From contig DEGR01000074.1 in NCBI GenBank assembly GCA_002351535.1, forward strand, positions 1 through 19,571: a DNA stretch of 19,571 nt, read 5' to 3'. The notes below the pieces were generated by a model that made no database searches, was not told where the DNA came from, and saw only the letters and a program-made list of their open reading frames with translations. The first letter of the stretch is position 1. Every line of letters begins with the position of its first letter. Shown here piece after piece: positions 14,366 through 19,571 of the stretch. This DNA comes from Lachnospira sp. UBA2821 (GTDB lineage Bacteria > Bacillota > Clostridia > Lachnospirales > Lachnospiraceae). A program made the position numbers and the translations under genes.

Positions 14366-14668
14366 ATGTTCTATAAAATAATATCATGGAAAGATGTAGA
14401 AATTCTTATGACAGAACACAAGTGTATATTAATAGATGTAAGAGACAAATATGATTATGATGCAGGACATGTACAGGATGCAGTTAATATAGATATGGAA
14501 AGTGTAGCACAGTATGTCGGGGAACAGGATAGGGACATATATATAATTATATACTGCGAAAGGGGAGGAAGGAGTTTCAGGGCGGCCAGATATATAGAAA
14601 ATAAATATGGTGACAAATATATGCTATATGTTGTAAGTGGTGGTATTAAAGCCTATAAATATCATTGA
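14366..14668 (+). CDS. Single-domain rhodanese-like sulfurtransferase
   Basis: Rhodaneses carry sulfane sulfur on an active-site Cys and hand it to acceptors. The 100-residue product is one rhodanese domain: SWKDVEILM at the start, LIDVRDKYDYDAGHVQDAVNI (21-42, the LIDVR and GH-x-x-x-A-x-NI signatures), and the active loop CERGGRS at 64-70 with Cys64 as the persulfide carrier. The start is uncertain because no Shine-Dalgarno site is visible. ATG 14366 begins where homologous domains usually begin; ATG 14354 is the main alternative, and GTG 14327 and ATG 14336 would conflict with the TATAAT at 14332-14337. It stands alone or is cotranscribed with the methyltransferase 65 nt downstream. Confidence 0.88.
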   Translation: MFYKIISWKDVEILMTEHKCILIDVRDKYDYDAGHVQDAVNIDMESVAQYVGEQDRDIYIIIYCERGGRSFRAARYIENKYGDKYMLYVVSGGIKAYKYH

Positions 14669-14733
14669 CAATGGGAGGACATAACCTTAATATATTAATT
14701 AAAGTGACTAATGAATGAGAGGATATGTAACAG

Positions 14734-15882
14734 ATGAGCAGATTCGAATTAATTGCACCATGTCATTTTGGACTTGAGGCGGTGCTTAAGAGAGAGATAA
14801 CAGATTTGGGATATGATATAGTAAGTGTTGAGGATGGCAAAGTGACATTCGAAGGTGATGAGGAAGCAATAGTCAGAGGAAATATATTCCTTAGAACTAC
14901 TGAACGAATACTTATAAAGGTTGCAAAGTTTAAAGCATATTCTTTCGAAGAATTATTTGAAAATATAAAGGCAATACCGTGGGAGAAATATATACCGCAG
15001 AATGGAAAATTCTGGGTTACGAAAGCAACGTCAGTAAAAAGCAAATTATTCAGTACATCAGATATACAGAGCATTGTGAAGAAGGCAATGGTGGAGCATC
15101 TTAAGTCTGTATATAATACAAACTGGTTTGAGGAAGACGGATGTTCTTATCCGTTAAGAATTTCGGTATATAAGGATGAGTTTACTGTAGGACTTGATAC
15201 GACCGGAGAATCGCTCCATAAAAGAGGTTATAGAAAGATGACTTCGAAAGCACCAATTACGGAGACGTTAGCAGCAGCACTTATTATGCTTACGCCATGG
15301 AAGAAGGACAGAATATTAGTTGATCCATTTTGCGGCTGCGGGACATTTCCGATAGAGGCGGCAATGATTGCGGCTAATATTGCTCCGGGAATGAATAGAA
15401 ACTTTGTTTCTGATGAATGGGACAATATTATAGATAAAAAGATATGGTATGACTGTTTTGATGAGGCAGAGGATGTTATTGACAGAGATATTAAGACAGA
15501 TATTCAGGGATATGATATAGATGGGGATATAGTTAAAGCTGCAAGATTTAATGCGAAAGAGTGTGGAGTTGAAGAAATGATTCATTTCCAGCAGAGACCG
15601 GTAAGTGAATTGAGACATCCAAAGAGCTACGGATTTATAATAACAAATCCGCCGTATGGAGAGCGGCTGGAGGAAAAAGAAGCACTTCATGCAATATATG
15701 GTGATTTGGCTGACGCATATAAAAAGTTGGACAAGTGGTCGGCTTATGTAATAACTGCATATGATGGAACAGAGAAAGATATGGGTATGAAGGCTGACAA
15801 AAACAGAAAGATATACAATGGAATGATTAAGACATATTTTTATCAGTTTATAGGTGAAAAACCACCAAAGAGAAAAAAGTAG
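14734..15882 (+). CDS. THUMP-domain class I SAM-dependent RNA methyltransferase (RlmL N-terminal/YpsC-like)
   Basis: The 382-residue cytosolic enzyme should methylate a guanine N2 in 23S rRNA, by homology to the m2G2445 activity of the N-terminal half of RlmL. A ferredoxin-like plus THUMP region covers about 1-155, for RNA binding. The Rossmann methyltransferase part follows: ITETLAAALIML (175-186), SAM-binding DPFCGCGT (197-204), GYDIDGDIV (259-267) and catalytic NPPYGER (305-311), of the N-P-P-Y type used for exocyclic amino groups. It lacks the RlmK C-terminal half of the enterobacterial fusion, as usual in Bacillota. GAGAGGA at 14717-14723 precedes the ATG. The next gene begins 13 nt after its stop. 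Confidence 0.93.
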   Translation: MSRFELIAPCHFGLEAVLKREITDLGYDIVSVEDGKVTFEGDEEAIVRGNIFLRTTERILIKVAKFKAYSFEELFENIKAIPWEKYIPQNGKFWVTKATSVKSKLFSTSDIQSIVKKAMVEHLKSVYNTNWFEEDGCSYPLRISVYKDEFTVGLDTTGESLHKRGYRKMTSKAPITETLAAALIMLTPWKKDRILVDPFCGCGTFPIEAAMIAANIAPGMNRNFVSDEWDNIIDKKIWYDCFDEAEDVIDRDIKTDIQGYDIDGDIVKAARFNAKECGVEEMIHFQQRPVSELRHPKSYGFIITNPPYGERLEEKEALHAIYGDLADAYKKLDKWSAYVITAYDGTEKDMGMKADKNRKIYNGMIKTYFYQFIGEKPPKRKK

Positions 15883-15888
15883 AAAGGA
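15883..15888 (+). promoter_or_regulatory. Ribosome binding site fixing a TTG start at 15896
   Basis: The sequence AAAGGA at 15883-15888 precedes TTG 15896 by seven bases. The in-frame GTG at 15854 would place the start 29 bases inside the methyltransferase gene and has no comparable site; the membrane helix also begins just after the TTG. Confidence 0.7.
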
Positions 15889-15895
15889 TATAGTT

Positions 15896-17611
15896 TTGAA
15901 AAATAAGGGCTTATATGTAATAATCGGTATATTAGTATTTATTGCAGTATATTTCGGAATAGGTGAACTGATTCAGAATGAGGAAGTGGCGTTTGGTAAA
16001 GAGATAAAAAAACAGCCTGATGAATGGATGAAGATAATTGCAACAAGTACTAACTCTGCGGTTATTACGATAGATGTGGATGGAAAAACATATAATTCGA
16101 CGGATTATAATATATATATGTCTGATGATATGCAGCTTATGTGTCCGGTAAAATTAATCAGCGAAATGTTTGGGTGTGCATGTAATATTTACAACGATTC
16201 TGTGTTAAGAATAGTGAGAGGAAATGATATTGTACAGTTGAGCGGAAGAGAAGATACACTGGTTGTCAACGGAGACATAGGAATAGACAGTGCCAGACTT
16301 GTAAAGACAGGGGGAGAGTATGAGGTATCGGTATCAGGACTTGCAAGGTCTCTTGGATATGATTACGAGTGGAATGCAGGGATTAATCAGGGAAAACTGA
16401 CGAATATAGATGAAAATGACGACATATTGCCGGCAAGATACAGCTACATAGATGAAAACAGGGCACCTATTGTAAAAAATCAGGGTTCTTTAGGCACATG
16501 TTGGGCATTTGCATCATTAACAGCGCTTGAAAGCAGTCTTATGCCGGAGGAGGTATTTGATTTTTCGGAAGATCATATGACACTTTGCAATCCTTATAAT
16601 ATAAATACTGATGTTGGAGGCGACTATGAGATGGCAGTTGCTTACCTGACATCATGGAAAGGACCGGTAAAGGAAGAAAATGACCCTTATGATGACGGAA
16701 AAACAGATGACACTCTTGGGGCAGTCAAGCATGTTCAGGAAGTCGTTATGCCGCAGGAAAAGGATTATGATACAATTAAGAGAATAGTATTACAACACGG
16801 CGGTGTGCAAAGTTCTATTTATGCTGCGAATACAACTTCAAAGCTGATATATTCGGATTATTATAACAGAAACTATAATTCATATTGTTATAATGAAAAG
16901 AAAACACCGAATCATGAGATAGTAATAATAGGATGGGATGATAATTATCCAAAAGAGAATTTTAATGTAGAAGTAGAAGGAAATGGTGCTTTTATATGCA
17001 GGAATAGCTGGGGAGAAGAGTTTGGCGAGAAGGGAAACTTTTATATATCATATTATGATGCTAATATAGGTATTACAAATGTTGCTTATACAAAGGTAGA
17101 AGATATTGATAATTATGATAATATATACCAGTCGGATTTGTGTGGATGGGTAGGACAGATTGGTTATGGAAGCGACGAAGCATATTTTACAAATGTATAT
17201 ACTGCAAAGGGAAATGAACACCTTGAGGCAGTAAGTTTTTATGCGACAGGGAAAGATACCCGTTACAGTATATATTACTGTGATGAGTTTGAAGGTCCTG
17301 ACTCGCTTACGCGTCGAGGTGACCCTGTTATTTCAGGCAAAATAGATGATAAAGGATATTATACGATTCCTCTTGATAAGACTATATATTTGAGAGAAGG
17401 ACAGAAATATGCTATAATCGTCAAGATTACAACGCCTGGGTCGGAAAGGCCTGTGGCAATAGAATTCAAAAATGATTATCTTACAGCAGATGCAGATATA
17501 ACAGACGGAGAGGGGTATGTAAGTCTTAAGGGAATAGAATGGGAGAATACGGAATCCTCCCATGAATGTAACGTATGCCTTAAGGCATTTACACAGAATG
17601 TAACAAAATAA
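15896..17611 (+). CDS. Surface papain-family (C1) cysteine protease with copper-amine-oxidase-like N-domain
   Basis: The 571-residue protein is predicted to act outside the cell, held by an N-terminal membrane helix (about 6-23). Residues 55-170 resemble the copper amine oxidase N-terminal (stalk-like) domain found on many clostridial surface proteins: TIDVDGKTY, then PVKLISEMFGC and later SGLARSLGYDYEW. The C1 peptidase domain covers about 180-395 with a complete site: oxyanion Gln196, Cys202 in GTCWAFAS, His340 in NHEIVIIGW and Asn370 in CRNSWGEEFGEKG. The last 170 residues resemble the lectin-like domain that follows clostridial C1 peptidases. There is no long inhibitory propeptide of the classical type. 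The amidase gene follows after 29 nt; the pair suggests envelope turnover or processing, though the substrate is unknown. Confidence 0.92.
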   Translation: MKNKGLYVIIGILVFIAVYFGIGELIQNEEVAFGKEIKKQPDEWMKIIATSTNSAVITIDVDGKTYNSTDYNIYMSDDMQLMCPVKLISEMFGCACNIYNDSVLRIVRGNDIVQLSGREDTLVVNGDIGIDSARLVKTGGEYEVSVSGLARSLGYDYEWNAGINQGKLTNIDENDDILPARYSYIDENRAPIVKNQGSLGTCWAFASLTALESSLMPEEVFDFSEDHMTLCNPYNINTDVGGDYEMAVAYLTSWKGPVKEENDPYDDGKTDDTLGAVKHVQEVVMPQEKDYDTIKRIVLQHGGVQSSIYAANTTSKLIYSDYYNRNYNSYCYNEKKTPNHEIVIIGWDDNYPKENFNVEVEGNGAFICRNSWGEEFGEKGNFYISYYDANIGITNVAYTKVEDIDNYDNIYQSDLCGWVGQIGYGSDEAYFTNVYTAKGNEHLEAVSFYATGKDTRYSIYYCDEFEGPDSLTRRGDPVISGKIDDKGYYTIPLDKTIYLREGQKYAIIVKITTPGSERPVAIEFKNDYLTADADITDGEGYVSLKGIEWENTESSHECNVCLKAFTQNVTK

Positions 17612-17640
17612 GTAGCAGAGGAAAGGTATAGTTTAGTGAC

Positions 17641-18666
17641 ATGGAAAATAGATTGGCGAAGATATCGGCAATGATAAGTGTCATTTTTCTTGTAATGTTA
17701 GTGATTATATTCGAAAAAATACCTGCGTATCATGAAAAGGTTAAGGCAGATAGTACGATTGTAACACAAAAAAGTGAAAAAGAAATTGGATATGGTAATA
17801 TGGAGATGAATTATGACGATAATCTCCAGATACCTTTACCCGGGAATGTAAAGCCTGAGAATGTTAAAGTATATATTAAGATGATATACAGAAAAGTAAA
17901 TATAACATTTGAGGTAAAGGATAATATATTCGATGTTTCATCCATGGTTAATACGGCCGGCAGAGAGGTTAGTAATATATCATATAGTGCCGCAAATGAT
18001 AAAATAAGCATAGATGTTGCACTTAATAATTACTATAAAGTGTTTTGGACGGTAAAAGGCAGTATATTGTATATGAGGTTTCTGGACATTACACCGGAGG
18101 ATACGGTAGTTGTAATAGACGCAGGACATGGGGATTATGATGTCGGTGCTAATCTTGGAACAATATATGAGAAAAATATAACTCTTGACATATGCAGGAT
18201 ATTAAAGCAAAAAACAGCAGATGATAAATTTGTTATATTTTTTACAAGAGAAGATGATTCATATCCTACTGTCGAGGAAAGAGTGGATTTTGTAAATGCA
18301 ATAAAACCGGCATTATTTATAAGTATACATTGTAACTGGTATGATGGTGGTGGAGATATAAATGGAACAGAAGTACTGTATAATGTAAATGATACGGCGG
18401 AGGTAAACAGCTCACAGTGGCTTGCACAGATAATGGAAGATAAAGTTACAAAAGCATGCGGAACATATAAAAAGGGTCTCGTGGAAGGAAATTCAATACA
18501 TATAGTAAGAAATTCAAGTGTTCCGGTTGCACTTGTCGAAGTTGCTTATATGACGAACCAGAAAGATTTGGAACTGCTTAATTCTGACGAAGGAAAGGAA
18601 AAAGCAGCGCAGGGAATATATGATGGTATATGTGAAGCTTTAAAACAACTAGGAAAAATTAAATAA
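17641..18666 (+). CDS. N-acetylmuramoyl-L-alanine amidase (Amidase_3)
   Basis: Amidase_3 enzymes are zinc hydrolases that cut the bond between MurNAc and the peptide stem of peptidoglycan. The 341-residue protein has an N-terminal membrane helix or signal (about 8-25). A beta-rich region at about 60-150 resembles an AMIN-type domain, and the catalytic domain spans 155-340. Zinc and catalytic residues are in place: DAGHG with His163, YEKN with Glu177, SIHCN with His230 and VEVAYMTN with Glu300. The ATG at 17641 is the first possible start, since a TAG lies in frame at 17629; AGAGGAAAGG ends 14 bases upstream, a long spacing. The gene sits between a surface protease and rdgB, likely on one transcript. 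Confidence 0.93.
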   Translation: MENRLAKISAMISVIFLVMLVIIFEKIPAYHEKVKADSTIVTQKSEKEIGYGNMEMNYDDNLQIPLPGNVKPENVKVYIKMIYRKVNITFEVKDNIFDVSSMVNTAGREVSNISYSAANDKISIDVALNNYYKVFWTVKGSILYMRFLDITPEDTVVVIDAGHGDYDVGANLGTIYEKNITLDICRILKQKTADDKFVIFFTREDDSYPTVEERVDFVNAIKPALFISIHCNWYDGGGDINGTEVLYNVNDTAEVNSSQWLAQIMEDKVTKACGTYKKGLVEGNSIHIVRNSSVPVALVEVAYMTNQKDLELLNSDEGKEKAAQGIYDGICEALKQLGKIK

Positions 18667-18693
18667 GTAAATTATCTGTAATATATTAAAAAG

Positions 18694-18700
18694 AAAGGTG
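18694..18700 (+). promoter_or_regulatory. Ribosome binding site choosing the rdgB start at 18707
   Basis: AAAGGTG stands six bases before ATG 18707. The in-frame GTG at 18698 lies within this site and ATG 18704 is only three bases away from it, so 18707 is preferred. Confidence 0.6.
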
Positions 18701-18706
18701 AAGATG

Positions 18707-19300
18707 ATGAAGAAAATAATATTTGCAACGACCAACAAAGGTAAAATGGATGAAATAAGAATGATAATGAAAGACTTTGATGTTGAAATCGTATCAATGA
18801 AAGATGCAGGAATATATGCTGTAATAGAAGAGACAGGAAAGACATTTGAAGAAAATGCGGTGATAAAGGCAGAAAATATTATGAAACTTACAGGGTGTAT
18901 AACACTTGCTGATGATTCAGGACTGGAAATAGATTATATAAATAAAGAACCGGGTGTATATTCTGCGAGATATCTTGGGGAAGAAACACCATATTGTGTT
19001 AAAAATAAGGTGCTTATAGACAGGCTTACAGGAGCAAAAGGTGAAGAAAGAAGTGCAAGATTTGTCTGTGCAATTGCAGCGGCATTTCCGGATGGAGATA
19101 CAATAGTTAAGAGAGCAACTATAGAAGGACAGATTGGTTATGAAGAAAAAGGAACAAATGGTTTTGGATATGATCCTATTCTTTATGTTCCTGAGTATGG
19201 AAAAACGACAGGTGAAATGGACCCTGAAGAAAAAAATAAAATAAGTCACAGAGGAAAAGCACTTGAAATGATGAAAGAAGTGCTTAAAGAAAAGCTGTAA
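18707..19300 (+). CDS. rdgB: XTP/dITP diphosphatase (RdgB/HAM1 family)
   Basis: This house-cleaning enzyme hydrolyses XTP, ITP and dITP to the monophosphates and pyrophosphate, keeping deaminated purines out of DNA and RNA. The 197-residue cytosolic product has normal family length. Signatures are TTNKGK (8-13), TFEENA (46-51), LADDSGLE with Asp69/Asp70, PGVYSARY (82-89), NGFGYDP (151-157) and SHRGKA (180-185). The usual 'K-x-x-A-E-M/L' before the second EEKN stretch reads KTTGEMDPEEKN, still typical. The position after the amidase has no obvious functional meaning beyond cotranscription. The 3' side has only a weak AT hairpin before the tRNA promoter. Confidence 0.96.
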   Translation: MKKIIFATTNKGKMDEIRMIMKDFDVEIVSMKDAGIYAVIEETGKTFEENAVIKAENIMKLTGCITLADDSGLEIDYINKEPGVYSARYLGEETPYCVKNKVLIDRLTGAKGEERSARFVCAIAAAFPDGDTIVKRATIEGQIGYEEKGTNGFGYDPILYVPEYGKTTGEMDPEEKNKISHRGKALEMMKEVLKEKL

Positions 19301-19353
19301 AATAAAGGTTTTTATGCTTATTTCAAAAAAAATAAAAAAAATCAAAAAAAGTA

Positions 19354-19382
19354 TTGACATGTTGGTATAGATTGTGTATAAT
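19354..19382 (+). promoter_or_regulatory. Strong consensus promoter of the tRNA operon
   Basis: TTGACA at 19354-19359 and TATAAT at 19377-19382 are perfect hexamers with the ideal 17-nt spacer. Three A-tracts lie directly upstream (19325-19332, 19334-19341, 19344-19350), in the position of an UP element. Transcription would begin around 19389. Confidence 0.92.
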
Positions 19383-19389
19383 CTATCTT

Positions 19390-19404
19390 GCGTTGAGGCA
19401 ACGC
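19390..19404 (+). other. Hairpin at the 5' end of the tRNA precursor
   Basis: GCGTTG (19390-19395) pairs with CAACGC (19399-19404) around AGG. It falls at or next to the predicted transcription start and 20 nt before tRNA-Pro. There is no T-run, so it is not a terminator. It could protect the precursor end or aid processing. Confidence 0.6.
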
Positions 19405-19424
19405 AGAAAAATAAACAACACTAT

Positions 19425-19499
19425 CGGGGTGTGGCTCAGCTTGGCTAGAGCGCTTGATTTGGGATCAAGAGGTCGCAGGTTCGAATCCTGTCACCCCGA
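19425..19499 (+). tRNA. tRNA-Pro (anticodon TGG)
   Basis: The cloverleaf is complete: acceptor CGGGGTG/CACCCCG, anticodon stem CTTGA/TCAAG with loop TTTGGGA (anticodon TGG, read by Pro CCA and other CCN codons), T arm GCAGG-TTCGAAT-CCTGT, discriminator A at 19499. CCA is not encoded. It reads from the promoter at 19354-19382 and is followed by tRNA-Gly after five bases. Confidence 0.97.
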
Positions 19500-19504
19500 C
19501 TGAT

Positions 19505-19571
19505 GCGGGTGTAGTTCAATGGTAGAACACTAGCCTTCCAAGCTAGATACGTGGGTTCGATTCCCATCACC
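19505..19571 (+). tRNA. tRNA-Gly (anticodon TCC), cut by window end
   Basis: Acceptor GCGGGTG begins at 19505. The anticodon stem CTAGC/GCTAG encloses CTTCCAA, giving anticodon TCC. The T arm GTGGG-TTCGATT-CCCAT is present, and the 3' acceptor strand stops at CACC, so about three paired bases and the discriminator lie beyond the window. Confidence 0.95.

Noticed and set aside
19300..19323. Intrinsic terminator after rdgB
   Set aside because: AAATAAAG/CTTATTT can pair with a bulge, but the stem is almost all A-T and no T-run follows, so it would be very weak.
1..19571. Genomic island bounded by tRNA attachment sites
   Set aside because: tRNA genes lie at both ends, but no integrase, no long direct repeat of the tRNA 3' end, and no composition change were found. 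The shared TTCGATTC is only the T arm.

Overview
The window is AT-rich (about one third G+C by eye), reads almost entirely on the + strand, and is dominated by AGA/ATA codons, purine-rich Shine-Dalgarno sites and Gram-positive style surface proteins. I infer a Bacillota/Clostridia genome, most likely Lachnospiraceae-like; species cannot be set from the sequence alone.

Layout. (1) 1-60: the 3' end of a tRNA, probably tRNA-Trp, and its intrinsic terminator. (2) 199-8593: a consensus promoter and seven tightly packed genes that look like one exopolysaccharide operon. They encode a polytopic membrane protein, a processive cellulose-synthase-like family 2 glycosyltransferase, a membrane-anchored bactofilin-like beta-helix protein, an AlgI-type MBOAT O-acyltransferase, an AlgJ/AlgX-like DHHW acetyltransferase partner, UDP-GlcNAc 2-epimerase, and a membrane-tethered Ig-domain plus putative alpha/alpha-barrel carbohydrate-active protein. 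(3) 8674-10656: a YkuD L,D-transpeptidase and a HAD phosphatase/phosphoglucomutase-like protein. (4) 10692-11978: a diguanylate cyclase gene (unknown N-terminal domain, PAS-like, GGDEF) interrupted by two in-frame TAA codons. (5) 11980-14118: an SLC13/ArsB-type permease and a zinc-dependent phospholipase C-like protein, followed by hairpins. (6) 14366-19300: single-domain rhodanese, THUMP-domain rRNA methyltransferase, papain-family surface protease, N-acetylmuramoyl-L-alanine amidase and an RdgB-type nucleotide pyrophosphatase. (7) 19325-19571: phased A-tracts, a perfect promoter, a 5' hairpin, tRNA-Pro(TGG) and tRNA-Gly(TCC, cut by the window end).

How the genes may work together. The operon at 293-8593 has the parts for making and O-acetylating a surface polymer: sugar-nucleotide supply (epimerase, UDP-ManNAc), polymerisation and export (GT2 plus membrane protein), acetyl transfer across the membrane (MBOAT plus DHHW/SGNH protein), a possible scaffold (beta-helix protein) and a possible trimming enzyme. 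This resembles alginate acetylation and Gram-positive acetylated-cellulose loci, but the epimerase, beta-helix protein and unassigned membrane protein make it a distinct combination. My best candidate for an undescribed system is therefore an O-acetylated, possibly ManNAc-containing exopolysaccharide pathway; its product is inference. The surrounding L,D-transpeptidase, amidase and surface protease fit a wider cell-envelope theme.
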